Shown here: piece by piece, positions 36,519 to 45,618 of the stretch
How positions within the stretch are numbered: the first letter of the stretch is position 1
How the letters are laid out: each line of letters starts with the position of its first letter
Origin: an uncultured Granulosicoccus sp.
Lineage (GTDB): Bacteria; Pseudomonadota; Gammaproteobacteria; Granulosicoccales; Granulosicoccaceae
NCBI GenBank assembly: GCA_937924505.1
Contig: CALDSR010000006.1
Coordinates: 8,376 to 72,375, forward strand
Reading direction: 5' to 3'
Length of the DNA stretch: 64,000 nt
Translations under genes and position numbers: made by a program
Notes under the pieces: model-generated
Databases searched by the model: none
The model's input: the letters and a program-made list of their open reading frames with translations, nothing else
What the model was told of the DNA's origin: nothing

Positions 36519-37919
36519 TCAGCTGACTCGCTGACTGTGCTCAGCGGAGAACATCGGCACTGGCTGATCAACAACATCCCCTGCAGAACGTTGTTCAATG
36601 AGATCTCGCAAGCTATTGCACGCGCGCTTAAGCTCAATCTCGTCCAGCGCCGAATCGTAGAACACAGATTCAGTCCCCGATTCTTGACGAAGGAGCGCAT
36701 CTATCTTGTCTTTACTATCCTGTAAATTAAAGACAAGCTGATTCAATCGGTATATCTGCCGCTTGCGAAAATAGATGAGCTCATCAAGTGCGGCAGCTTG
36801 TTGAATGGTCGCAGACGTAACGCTCGATATTCGCCGCCCTCGCACGCCAGGAAATTCAAATGCTGACATCAGGGGCTCACCCAGATCGATATCAAGTGAG
36901 TAACCGTGACTTAACGATTCCGCAGCATCGGCATTCGACAACAAACCTTGTGCAGCGACCAACACGGCCCCATGGCGTGTATCCCGGCCATGAGCTTGCG
37001 CGTGCTCTTGATTAGTGCCCCCGATCGACTGGCTATGCCTGGACAGCACGAGCCACACACCCAAGGCTGCAAAAAACAACCCTAGAACATCGATAACAGA
37101 CAAACGCTCACCAAAAGCAAAATAGGCGACAAGCATCGTGACCGGTGGCGAAAGATACACAAGGCTTGCGACCTTGACGGCGGACAGCACCCTGAGCATA
37201 AAGAACATCATCCCGTAGGCACCCAACGACACGATAAACGCGAGCCAAAGAATCGAAAAAACAAGCTCACTACCCCATCGAGATTCAAACCCTTCGAAAA
37301 CTGCCGCGGCAACAGCGATGACAAGTAGCGCACTGCTACTGTGAATCAACGCTATCAACGACAGCGGGGACTGCTCGCGTTTGTCAGCCTTGCCAGCCAA
37401 TGAGATACGCCGATCAAGAAGGCTCGCCACGCTGATCGCCAGAATTGCAATGAAGGGCAGCGAATACCCCAGGACCGAACCACCGAGTGCGATACGGTCA
37501 GACACCACCAGCATGATCGATGCTAACCCCAAGGCCAGACCTGACCATTGCCGGTAACTGATTTTTTCGCCGGCTATGGCGGGGGACAAGGTCGCGGTAA
37601 TCATGGGTTGCAATGCGGTGATAAAGGCCACCAGACCTGCCGAGACACCGAACTCAAACGCACTGTTTCCAGCGCCAAGGTAGACAGCATGCGACAACAC
37701 CCCAACGCATACATGTAAATAAATCTGCGAACGAGACATTGAACGCCAGGATTGGGTGACCGACACAAAGGCCAACAACGCCAGCACGACTACCACATAA
37801 CGATAGGCAAGCAAGGTAAACGTACCCGCGTAGGCCTGTCCGTATTTTGATCCAATCCAGCCTGAACTCCACAGCACAACAAAGATCAGGCAACCCAACA
37901 GGGTTTTGTAGCCAGACAA
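36519..37919 (-). CDS. DMT/EamA-family transporter with an unknown C-terminal domain
   Basis: A 466-residue protein. Residues 1-295 are an EamA-type drug/metabolite transporter with ten hydrophobic helices in two repeats (LWSSGWIGSKYGQAYAG early; GFGE-type SLVYLSPPVTMLVAYFAFGE late). Residues about 300-466 are soluble, charged and partly helical (RKRQIYRLNQLVFNLQDSKD), with no motif I recognise; typical DMT proteins stop near 300. The start is TTG at 37917-37919 with GGGAG eight bases upstream. Substrate unknown. Convergent with hemE. Confidence 0.8.
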   Translation of the reverse strand: MSGYKTLLGCLIFVVLWSSGWIGSKYGQAYAGTFTLLAYRYVVVVLALLAFVSVTQSWRSMSRSQIYLHVCVGVLSHAVYLGAGNSAFEFGVSAGLVAFITALQPMITATLSPAIAGEKISYRQWSGLALGLASIMLVVSDRIALGGSVLGYSLPFIAILAISVASLLDRRISLAGKADKREQSPLSLIALIHSSSALLVIAVAAAVFEGFESRWGSELVFSILWLAFIVSLGAYGMMFFMLRVLSAVKVASLVYLSPPVTMLVAYFAFGERLSVIDVLGLFFAALGVWLVLSRHSQSIGGTNQEHAQAHGRDTRHGAVLVAAQGLLSNADAAESLSHGYSLDIDLGEPLMSAFEFPGVRGRRISSVTSATIQQAAALDELIYFRKRQIYRLNQLVFNLQDSKDKIDALLRQESGTESVFYDSALDEIELKRACNSLRDLIEQRSAGDVVDQPVPMFSAEHSQRVS

Positions 37920-38093
37920 TTAAACAACTCCCAATGCGAGTAGCTCAATATTCTGACCACTCGCTCACAGCTCCAAAAAACTCGCGTAAGCCTACTAGGA
38001 GTTACTATCAATCATGCTAGACCTATTAATAAATCAAACAATATCTTTTGGCTAGGTATCAAGCCAAACCAACAGTCGAGTAGCCTGATTCTT

Positions 38094-38636
38094 ATGAGCA
38101 ATCCCATCAGATGTTCGATCATCGGCAATGCAGGCGGTGGCAAATCCATTTTGTCTCGCGCCTTGGCGTCGAAAGCCGATATCCCCTTACATGAGATGGA
38201 CCGCTATCTCTGGAAAGAGAACTGGCAGAGCGTATCGGATGAAGCCTTCATCACCCAACATGATGAACTGATCAAAAACGAGCAATGGATTATCGATGGA
38301 TTTGGTATCCCCGACTCCATTCAGCCAAGATTTGATCGCGCCACTCACATTGTATTTGTTGATCTGCCGGTCTGGCTGCACTTTGCGATTGCTGCTGAAA
38401 GACAAATAGCCTGGAAAGCCGGCACGCAGAAGCATCCTCCGGGTGGCATGCAATCACCACCTCCGACCAAAGCCTTGTTTGAAATGATGTGGGCGATTCA
38501 TACTGAACTCAGGCCGAAGGTGCTGACCATGCTTGCTGCTGCCAAGCAGCGCGGTGCAAACGTGGAAATCGTGACATCGACAGAAGATCTGAGAAAACTC
38601 CAGTTCGAACCCTTGGCTCTTCTTTCGCCCCACTGA
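38094..38636 (+). CDS. adenylate kinase-like P-loop protein
   Basis: A 180-residue soluble protein with Walker A GNAGGGKS at residues 11-18, then LHEMDRYLWKENWQ and WIIDGFG, the pattern of small kinases related to shikimate and adenylate kinases (the group that includes proteins annotated as topology-modulation FlaR). VFVDLPVWLHF is the Walker B-like strand. The substrate is unknown. It stands alone with an AT-rich upstream region (about 38030-38050). Confidence 0.78.
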   Translation: MSNPIRCSIIGNAGGGKSILSRALASKADIPLHEMDRYLWKENWQSVSDEAFITQHDELIKNEQWIIDGFGIPDSIQPRFDRATHIVFVDLPVWLHFAIAAERQIAWKAGTQKHPPGGMQSPPPTKALFEMMWAIHTELRPKVLTMLAAAKQRGANVEIVTSTEDLRKLQFEPLALLSPH

Positions 38637-38675
38637 TACAACACACGGTTCTTACTGCACACCGCTACCACTTCT

Positions 38676-39785
38676 TTAAATTGCAGCAAACAAATCTTGC
38701 TGCCGGTCAGAATTTTCCGGCGCAGGCGCGCGAAACAATTGCGTATTCAATTGATTGTGTTCGCGATTGGCTGCTAGACCGTAGCGCTTACAGGCGAGCT
38801 CAAAGCGCTGCTGTATAAGCTCAGCTCGCGGGCCTACGCCGACAAAACGCTGACCGAAACCACTATCGTTCAAATGATTCCCCTGTTTCTTGTCTCCGCG
38901 CAGCATGCGAATGGCTTTAAGCACACGGTCGCAGCGCATTGGAAAATGCTCTTTCAGCCATTCTGGAAAAAGCACGGCAAGTTCATGGGGCAATCGGAGT
39001 AACAGGCAGGTTGCCATGGTGGCCCCGTGCTCAGCTGATGCCTGCATGACGCACTCGATTTCCGGTTCATTGAGCGCCGGAATAATCGGCGACATTGACA
39101 CTCTTACCGGGATCCCCGCGTCAGCCAAGGCTTGGATGGTACGTAGCCTGCGATGTGGAGCTGTGGCTCGTGGCTCGAGCAGTTGAGCAAGCTTGGTGTC
39201 GAGTGTTGTCAAAGACACAGCCGCAGTCAGAAGATTGAGCTTTGCAAATTCCTGTAATAGATCCACGTCACGTTCAATCAATGACGATTTGGTGATCAGA
39301 TAGATCGGATGACGACATTCGAGCAGCACTTCGAGAATTTGCCGCGTCAGGCAAAGTTTACGTTCAAGCGGTTGATAGGCATCAGTATTAACGCCAATGG
39401 CAATGGGTTCACACTGATAAGAGCGCTTGGCAAGCTCTTGACGTAACAAGGTCGCAGCCTCACTTTTGGCATATAACAAGCGTTCGAAATCCAGACCCGC
39501 AGAATGCCCGAGGAACGTATGCGAGGGCCGCGCAAAACAATAGACGCAGCCATGTTCACAGCCCCTGTACGGGTTGATTGATCGGTCGAAATGAATATCG
39601 GGCGATTGATTACGGGTAATGACAGTCTTGGCACGGTCTTCTCGCCATAAGGTCCGAGACGCGGACTCATCGGCAATATCAGTATTCCAACCATCGATGA
39701 TATCGATACGCTGTAACGATTCAAATCGCCCACTACGATTACTGATGGCACCTCGACCACGTCTTGCCCGGGGGGTGTTGTGCAT
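38676..39785 (-). CDS. radical SAM protein, PA0069/SPL-related family
   Basis: A 369-residue radical SAM enzyme. The 4Fe-4S motif is CEHGCVYC in NPYRGCEHGCVYCFARPSH (about residues 75-93), the CxxxCxxC form. The surrounding sequence matches the PA0069-type family related to spore photoproduct lyase-like proteins, whose substrate is unknown. It follows mrcA on the same strand, 134 bases downstream. Confidence 0.88.
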   Translation of the reverse strand: MHNTPRARRGRGAISNRSGRFESLQRIDIIDGWNTDIADESASRTLWREDRAKTVITRNQSPDIHFDRSINPYRGCEHGCVYCFARPSHTFLGHSAGLDFERLLYAKSEAATLLRQELAKRSYQCEPIAIGVNTDAYQPLERKLCLTRQILEVLLECRHPIYLITKSSLIERDVDLLQEFAKLNLLTAAVSLTTLDTKLAQLLEPRATAPHRRLRTIQALADAGIPVRVSMSPIIPALNEPEIECVMQASAEHGATMATCLLLRLPHELAVLFPEWLKEHFPMRCDRVLKAIRMLRGDKKQGNHLNDSGFGQRFVGVGPRAELIQQRFELACKRYGLAANREHNQLNTQLFRAPAPENSDRQQDLFAAI

Positions 39786-39851
39786 CGCTCAACCCGAATA
39801 ACTGGATATTCATACAGCATATCAGGATCACGGCAGGCTCACAACGACAGC

Positions 39852-39879
39852 GCACCGATGTCAGGGCACCGATGTCAGC
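39852..39879. repeat. two-copy 14-base tandem direct repeat
   Basis: GCACCGATGTCAGG at 39852-39865 is followed at once by GCACCGATGTCAGC at 39866-39879. Non-coding, in the gap between mrcA and the radical SAM gene. A small GC-rich hairpin (39905-39918) lies nearby, without a T run. Confidence 0.8.
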
Positions 39880-39919
39880 GCACCACCCAGAGCCGCCAGA
39901 ACCACCCGCAAACGCGGGC

Positions 39920-42526
39920 TTAGAACAGTTGTTCGACTTCTTTCTTGCGGTCTTTCCTGGTTTTTACCGCAGGCGGCTTGCCAGCGCTATTTCCAGAGCT
40001 CCGCGTTGACGTCACGGTGACCGTTTTGTCTCCTTTCGGCTTATTTTCAGCGAAAAACATCTCCAATACTGAATTCTCGGTATCGCCGGGAAGACCACTC
40101 TTGCGATCGATGCGTAACGTTTCGATACCCTCTGGCTCCACGTATTCAACCTCGGGTGTACCGCTGACTGTGGCTGCCATATAGCTCGTCCACATCGGCA
40201 AGGCGGCGATTCCTCCCGCCTCTCTTCTGCCCAGCGGATCCAGGCCATCGGATCCGATCCATGCCGCCGCCACGACCGTCGGGTTATGCCCGACGAACCA
40301 GGCATCAAGCTGGTTGTTCGTCGTGCCCGTCTTGCCAGCCAGATCGTTACGCTGCAAAGCTTCACCGGCACGACGAGCGGTACCACGGCGAACCACTTCA
40401 CGCATCATGCTGTTCATGATGTAGGCGTTGCGCGGGTCGATTACTCTGGGTGCATCAACGGCATCTATCAGTACCTCGGCAAGCTCATCACTTGCGCCGC
40501 TTGCAGTGGTATCAACAGTTGCCGAGGTGTTCGCACCCGCGTTATCAACGTTAACTTCCGCTTGCATTTCGGCCGTTAGCGGATTTTCACCCAATGGATC
40601 ACAGTCATCGCATAGCACCACTTTTGGCGTGCTGTAGATGATCTCACCGCGCGGACCTTCAACGCGATCAATGAAATGAGGCTGTACGCGATAACCACCA
40701 TTGGCAAAAATGGCAAAGGCACTGGCCATTTCCATCGGTGTTACGACCGCACTGCCAAGCGCCAAGGACAAATCTGGCGGCATGTTCTCTTCGGCGAACC
40801 CAAAACGTTTGGCATAGTCGATGGCGTATTCGGTACCAATTTCACGCAGGACGCGTATCGATACCAGATTTCTGGACTTGACCAGGGCTTCACGTAAACG
40901 TGTCGGGCCAAAAAATCGACCGCTGTAGTTTTGTGGACGCCATTCACCTTCCAATGCGTCATCGTGGAAAACGACCGGAGCATCATTATAAATGGTAGCG
41001 GCGGTATCCCCCGCAGCCAGGGCCGCGGAATAGATGAAGGGTTTGAACGTCGAACCGGGCTGACGCCGAGCTTGCGTAACTCGGTTAAATTTACTGCGAA
41101 AGAAATCATAACCACCCACGAGTGATGTAATCGAGCCAGTCGTGGGTTCGATCGAGACAAATGCCGCTTCGACAGATGGCAGCTGAACAAAACGAGCAGA
41201 TCCATCGGGTCGGATCTGCAAGGTGATGACATCACCAACTGCCAATGCGTCAGAGACATCAGTCAGTTCATCGCCCTTTTTGTCGATTTCGATGCGATTG
41301 CGTGCCCACTCGACATCTTCGAACGGCAAATTGTACTCAATGCCTTTTTCGGTAATCACGGTTGCCACATTGTTCTCCACCGCTAATACAGCCGCTGGTA
41401 ATGTGTCTACCGGATTTGGCAGTTCCTTCAAGGCCAACCTCAAGGACTCGCCATCGACGAGCACGTCTGTGTCGAGCCGGGTTATCGGACCCGTATACCC
41501 ATGACGCCGTTCGTAATCATACAAGGCATCGCGCAATGCCAGATTGGCTGCGTTCTGGTTGTCACTCTTGATCGTTGTAAATACGTTGTAGCCTGCGGTT
41601 GCCCAGTTCTCACCGAACAACTGCTCCATGCGTGAGCGAGCCATTTCACCGACATAGTTGGCTTCGGCTTCCGGTCGCGAATAATGCAAGCTGGCGCTAA
41701 CCGGTTGCGCCTTTGCCGCTTCATGAGTTGGCGTGTCGATCATCCCGAGCGCATGCATGCGGCCAAGTACGTAGTCACGTCGTATCAGGGCACGTTCTGG
41801 ATTGACGACAGGGTTGTAGCGCGACGGTGCTTTTGGGAGCCCGGCCAACATGGCTGATTCGACGAGGTTCAAATCGGAGATTTTTTTGCCGTAATAGACC
41901 TTGGAGGCCGCAGCGAAACCATAGGAGCGATTGCCAAGATAAATTTTGTTGACATACAGCTCAAGTATTTCGTCTTTTTCAAGTAGATGCTCGATCTTGA
42001 ACGACAAAAATATCTCGCGGATTTTTCTTATATAAGTTTTCTCACGCGTCAAGAAAAAATTACGTGCCACCTGCATCGTGATGGTACTGCCGCCCTGCGA
42101 ACGACGCCCCCCCGACTTGGCGACACTGACAGCCGCCCGAATCAAACCTTGATAATCGACACCGGGGTGATCATAAAAGCGTTTGTCTTCGGCGGCGATG
42201 ATTGCATTTTTGAGACTATCCGGCACTTCGGATATTTGAACAGGCTCACGTCGCTTCTCACCATACTCGGCAATCAGATCGCCATCAGCGGTGTAAATTC
42301 TCAACGGTATCTGCAGCTGAACTTCACGCAGTTGTTCGACATCGGGTAACTCGGGCTCGATCTTGTAGTAGAGATACCCCACACCGATTGCCACTAATAA
42401 TCCGGCACAAATGCCCGATATGGCAAGCCATTTGAATACAAAGCCAAGCCAGCCTGACTTTCTCCGGCCACTACGGTGGTCTGGAGCGTGTCTACGCCGG
42501 CGTTTTCGGGATGACGAATGAGGCAT
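39920..42526 (-). CDS. mrcA: penicillin-binding protein 1A
   Basis: Bifunctional peptidoglycan synthase, 868 residues. A basic cytoplasmic N-terminus (SRKRRRRHA) leads to one membrane helix (about 28-52), then a glycosyltransferase domain (EDKRFYDHPGVD, RSQGGSTITMQVARNFFL), an OB-like insert, and a transpeptidase domain with the serine motif STFK, SRN and KTGTT. It is divergent from pilM, the standard gammaproteobacterial arrangement. Confidence 0.97.
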   Translation of the reverse strand: MPHSSSRKRRRRHAPDHRSGRRKSGWLGFVFKWLAISGICAGLLVAIGVGYLYYKIEPELPDVEQLREVQLQIPLRIYTADGDLIAEYGEKRREPVQISEVPDSLKNAIIAAEDKRFYDHPGVDYQGLIRAAVSVAKSGGRRSQGGSTITMQVARNFFLTREKTYIRKIREIFLSFKIEHLLEKDEILELYVNKIYLGNRSYGFAAASKVYYGKKISDLNLVESAMLAGLPKAPSRYNPVVNPERALIRRDYVLGRMHALGMIDTPTHEAAKAQPVSASLHYSRPEAEANYVGEMARSRMEQLFGENWATAGYNVFTTIKSDNQNAANLALRDALYDYERRHGYTGPITRLDTDVLVDGESLRLALKELPNPVDTLPAAVLAVENNVATVITEKGIEYNLPFEDVEWARNRIEIDKKGDELTDVSDALAVGDVITLQIRPDGSARFVQLPSVEAAFVSIEPTTGSITSLVGGYDFFRSKFNRVTQARRQPGSTFKPFIYSAALAAGDTAATIYNDAPVVFHDDALEGEWRPQNYSGRFFGPTRLREALVKSRNLVSIRVLREIGTEYAIDYAKRFGFAEENMPPDLSLALGSAVVTPMEMASAFAIFANGGYRVQPHFIDRVEGPRGEIIYSTPKVVLCDDCDPLGENPLTAEMQAEVNVDNAGANTSATVDTTASGASDELAEVLIDAVDAPRVIDPRNAYIMNSMMREVVRRGTARRAGEALQRNDLAGKTGTTNNQLDAWFVGHNPTVVAAAWIGSDGLDPLGRREAGGIAALPMWTSYMAATVSGTPEVEYVEPEGIETLRIDRKSGLPGDTENSVLEMFFAENKPKGDKTVTVTSTRSSGNSAGKPPAVKTRKDRKKEVEQLF

Positions 42527-42747
42527 TGATCTGCCAATTAAGCTTGTCGGATCAACGAATTATATCGAACCAACCCGCAAACAACCTGAAAACTTGTGTG
42601 CCTCATGACCTAGCTAACAAGGACGTAACAGGACCGCCAGTTTTCTGCCACCGGCAACTCAACCGAAATTTGTTCGGTGGAGTGGTCATTTAGATAAGCG
42701 TACTAACCAGCATCCAACGGAGGAATGTGATCCACACCGTATTTCTG

Positions 42748-42764
42748 GTCGAGAAACTCTCGAC
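42748..42764 (+). promoter_or_regulatory. small inverted repeat in the pilM leader
   Basis: GTCGAG-N5-CTCGAC at 42748-42764, about 24 bases upstream of the pilM ATG. A short leader hairpin or operator is possible. The rest of the 261-base mrcA-pilM gap shows no clear feature. Confidence 0.25.
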
Positions 42765-42787
42765 TGGCGCTAAAGGAATATCACGGT

Positions 42788-43870
42788 ATGGGCGCTAAAC
42801 CTGACATGGCACTCAAATTCTCATCCAGAAACGCAGGCCTCGTTGGCCTGGACATTACGGCGACGTCGGTAAAGCTACTGGAGCTCAAGCCGACGAAAAA
42901 GGGTCACAAGGTGGTTAGTTACACCGTCGAACCTTTGCCGGCAAACGCGGTTAACGAAAAGAACCTGCAAGACGTCGAGGCGGTTGGCGATGCCATCCGG
43001 CGGGCAATCAAGCGTTCCGGCACGCGAACCAAAGCCTGCGCGGTAGCGGTACCCAGCGCGATGGTGATCACCAAGGTCATTCAGATGCCTGATGACCTGA
43101 AAGATCACGAGATGGATGCGCAGATCCAGCTTGAAGCCGACCAGTACATTCCTTACGCACTCGAAGAGGTCAATCTCGACTTCGACGTCATGGGGCCTTC
43201 AGAAGAAGCCAATGGCATGGTCGATGTGCTACTCGCAGCGTCTCGAAGTGAGAACGTTGAAGATCGTACCGCAGCAGCCGAGATCGGTGGACTGGATGTC
43301 AAGATTGTGGATGTCGAGCCCTACACGATGGAAGGTGCGTTTCAACTGATCAAACACCAGATTCCCAACGAGGGCATGGACCAGACGGTTGCAATCCTCG
43401 ACGTTGGCGCCAGCATGACCAGCCTATGTGTACTGCGCGATCAGTCACTTATATATACACGTGAGCAGCCCTTTGGCGGCAAGCAGCTTACAGAAGAAAT
43501 CATGCGCCGCTACGGCCTGTCCTATGAAGATGCAGGTCGCGTCAAGCGCGTTGGCGGTCTTCCCGACAACTATGAACCTGAAGTGCTCGCACCTTTTCGC
43601 GATCTGATGGTTCAACAAGCAAATCGCTTCCTGCAGTTTTTCTTCTCTGCAGACAAAAATGACTACGTTGATCACATCGTGCTTGCTGGTGGAAGTACCG
43701 GCATCGAAGGGGTTGACGAACTGATCGAGCAACGTATTGGTACACCAACCGTACTTGCCGATCCTTTTGCCGAGATGAGCGTCGGATCAGATGTACCCGC
43801 GCAACGTCTCAAGGATGATGGCCCGGCGATGATGATCGCCTGTGGCCTCGCCATGCGAGGAGCAGCGTAA
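42788..43870 (+). CDS. pilM: type IV pilus assembly protein PilM
   Basis: Cytoplasmic actin-like ATPase fold protein that binds PilN in the alignment complex. The 360-residue product has VGLDITATSVKLLEL, the phosphate-binding AILDVGASMTSLCVLRDQ and VLAGGSTGIEG. The ATG at 42788 has a purine-rich AAAGGA about ten bases upstream; a second ATG six codons in is possible. First of pilMNOPQ; its stop overlaps the pilN start. Confidence 0.96.
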   Translation: MGAKPDMALKFSSRNAGLVGLDITATSVKLLELKPTKKGHKVVSYTVEPLPANAVNEKNLQDVEAVGDAIRRAIKRSGTRTKACAVAVPSAMVITKVIQMPDDLKDHEMDAQIQLEADQYIPYALEEVNLDFDVMGPSEEANGMVDVLLAASRSENVEDRTAAAEIGGLDVKIVDVEPYTMEGAFQLIKHQIPNEGMDQTVAILDVGASMTSLCVLRDQSLIYTREQPFGGKQLTEEIMRRYGLSYEDAGRVKRVGGLPDNYEPEVLAPFRDLMVQQANRFLQFFFSADKNDYVDHIVLAGGSTGIEGVDELIEQRIGTPTVLADPFAEMSVGSDVPAQRLKDDGPAMMIACGLAMRGAA

Positions 43871-44442
43871 TGACAAGAATCAATCTATTACCGTGGCGCG
43901 AGACCTATCGTCGCGAAAAGAATACCGAGTTCGGTATTCTCCTCGGGGTATGCATGGCAGTGGCTGCCGGCGTAGGCTTCGCGGGTTACAAGTACGCCGA
44001 AGACAAGGTTGACTTTCAGGCGCAAAGAAACTCACGTCTGAACACCGAGATTGCCCAACTTCAGGAAGAGCTGAAGGAAATCCGCGAACTCGAAGATACC
44101 AAGAACAACCTTCTGGCTCGCATGGAGATCATCCAGCAGCTTCAAGGCCAACGTCCTCAAATCGTTCATACGTTTGACGAGATCGCCAAGCGTTTGCCCG
44201 ATGGCATCTTCCTGACAGCAATGAAGCAGGAAGGCGCGACGCAGCTGGTCATGGAAGGGCGTGCCGAATCAAACGCACGTGTTTCTGCCTTGATGCGCCG
44301 CATGGACCGTAGCGATTACTTCAAGCAACCGCGACTCGACGTGATCGAATCCAACACGGACGATGTCATCTCCAACTTCAAGTTGAGTGTCATCCAGGAC
44401 CGTCCCAAAACTGAAGCGGAGGAGCTTGACGATGGCGTTTAG
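43870..44442 (+). CDS. pilN: type IV pilus assembly protein PilN
   Basis: Inner-membrane protein of the pilus alignment complex, 190 residues. The cytoplasmic N-terminus INLLPWRE is the PilM-binding motif; a membrane helix (about 22-42), a coiled-coil (about 45-90) and a periplasmic ferredoxin-like domain follow. It overlaps pilM by one base and pilO by 11. Confidence 0.96.
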   Translation: MTRINLLPWRETYRREKNTEFGILLGVCMAVAAGVGFAGYKYAEDKVDFQAQRNSRLNTEIAQLQEELKEIRELEDTKNNLLARMEIIQQLQGQRPQIVHTFDEIAKRLPDGIFLTAMKQEGATQLVMEGRAESNARVSALMRRMDRSDYFKQPRLDVIESNTDDVISNFKLSVIQDRPKTEAEELDDGV

Positions 44443-45058
44443 TGACACGATCGCAGAGCTGCAGAAAATCGATGGCGAGGATTTCAAACGCATCGGTACC
44501 GCACCTGTTGCGCTACGCGGCTTTTGCATAATCCTGGGATGTGCTGCCGTACTCGGAGCCATGGCTCATTTTATGGTTCGCCCGCAGTTTGACGAATTGA
44601 AAGTAGTTGAGGCAAAGGAAATAGACCTTCGTGCGAAGTTTGATCACGAACAAGCCAAAGCCGCTAACCGTACCGCATACGTCGAGCAGCTTGAAGAAAT
44701 GAAAAAGACGTTCAATGTCATGCTTCGTCAACTGCCGAACAAAACAGACATTGAAAGTCTCCTCGTTGACCTGTCACAGACAAGTGTTGCCAGCGGCCTG
44801 GAAGTCAAATTTTTCAAACCGGAAACAGAAATTCCGCGTGAGTTCTACGCAGAATATCCGATTCGCATCAGCGTCACCGGTCAATACCACCAGTTTGGTC
44901 AGTTTATCAGCGGTCTTGCGGCCCTACCTCGCATAGTGACCCTAAGCAGTATTGACATCAAACAAACCGATTTGGCCAGCGCTGAAAAAAATATCGCCAG
45001 CAAACTGAAAATGAATTTGGTGGCTACGACTTATCGCTATCTCGAGGAGGATGAATAA
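44432..45058 (+). CDS. pilO: type IV pilus assembly protein PilO
   Basis: Partner of PilN, 208 residues from the ATG at 44432, which lies inside the pilN end and has GGAGG nine bases upstream. One membrane helix (about 27-47), a coiled coil (about 50-90) and a periplasmic domain with the conserved LPNKTDIESLLVDLSQT segment. Confidence 0.95.
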   Translation: MAFSDTIAELQKIDGEDFKRIGTAPVALRGFCIILGCAAVLGAMAHFMVRPQFDELKVVEAKEIDLRAKFDHEQAKAANRTAYVEQLEEMKKTFNVMLRQLPNKTDIESLLVDLSQTSVASGLEVKFFKPETEIPREFYAEYPIRISVTGQYHQFGQFISGLAALPRIVTLSSIDIKQTDLASAEKNIASKLKMNLVATTYRYLEEDE

Positions 45059-45061
45059 GCC

Positions 45062-45595
45062 ATGTACCGGTTGAAACTCTTACCGTTGCTCGGTTGCCTG
45101 TCACTGCTGACTGCATGTGGCGGAGACATGACAGACCTCGAGCAATTCATTAGCGAAACGAAACAAAAACACCATGGCAAGGTGGATCCGATTCCGGAAT
45201 TCCCTCCTTACCAGACGTTTTCATATGACGCGACCGATATTCGCGATCCGTTCAGACCACAAACCGATCTGAGCGCATCACCGGTCGCGAGCATAGAAGA
45301 GGAAGCTTACTCAGGTCCAAGGCCAGAGGCAGCACGTCGCAAAGAACCATTGGAAAGTTATCCAGTGGATGCATTGAAAATGGTCGGCTTATTGCAACAG
45401 CAATCACAGACCTGGGGATTGGTACGCGATCCTGATGGCACGATCCACCGAGTTCAACCTGGCAATTACGCTGGTCAGAACCACGGAAAGATCGTAACGG
45501 TTTCAGAAAGCAAAATTGATATTGTCGAACTTGTTCCCGACGGTCTCAGTGGCTGGGTCAATCGCGAAGCACAGCTCGCGATGGCCGAAGAATAG
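45062..45595 (+). CDS. pilP: type IV pilus assembly lipoprotein PilP
   Basis: Inner-membrane lipoprotein of 177 residues that links PilNO to the PilQ secretin. The lipobox LLTAC gives an acylated cysteine at residue 19, and a flexible segment and the C-terminal beta domain follow (YPVDALKMVGLL, then GQNHGKIVTV). It starts three bases after pilO. Confidence 0.95.
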   Translation: MYRLKLLPLLGCLSLLTACGGDMTDLEQFISETKQKHHGKVDPIPEFPPYQTFSYDATDIRDPFRPQTDLSASPVASIEEEAYSGPRPEAARRKEPLESYPVDALKMVGLLQQQSQTWGLVRDPDGTIHRVQPGNYAGQNHGKIVTVSESKIDIVELVPDGLSGWVNREAQLAMAEE

Positions 45596-45618
45596 ATTAC
45601 TACGGAGATAAATTTAAA

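Noticed and set aside
36513..36524. AGCTGATCAGCT palindrome as a bidirectional terminator between hemE and the DMT gene
   Set aside because: Short, with no loop and no T run on either side.
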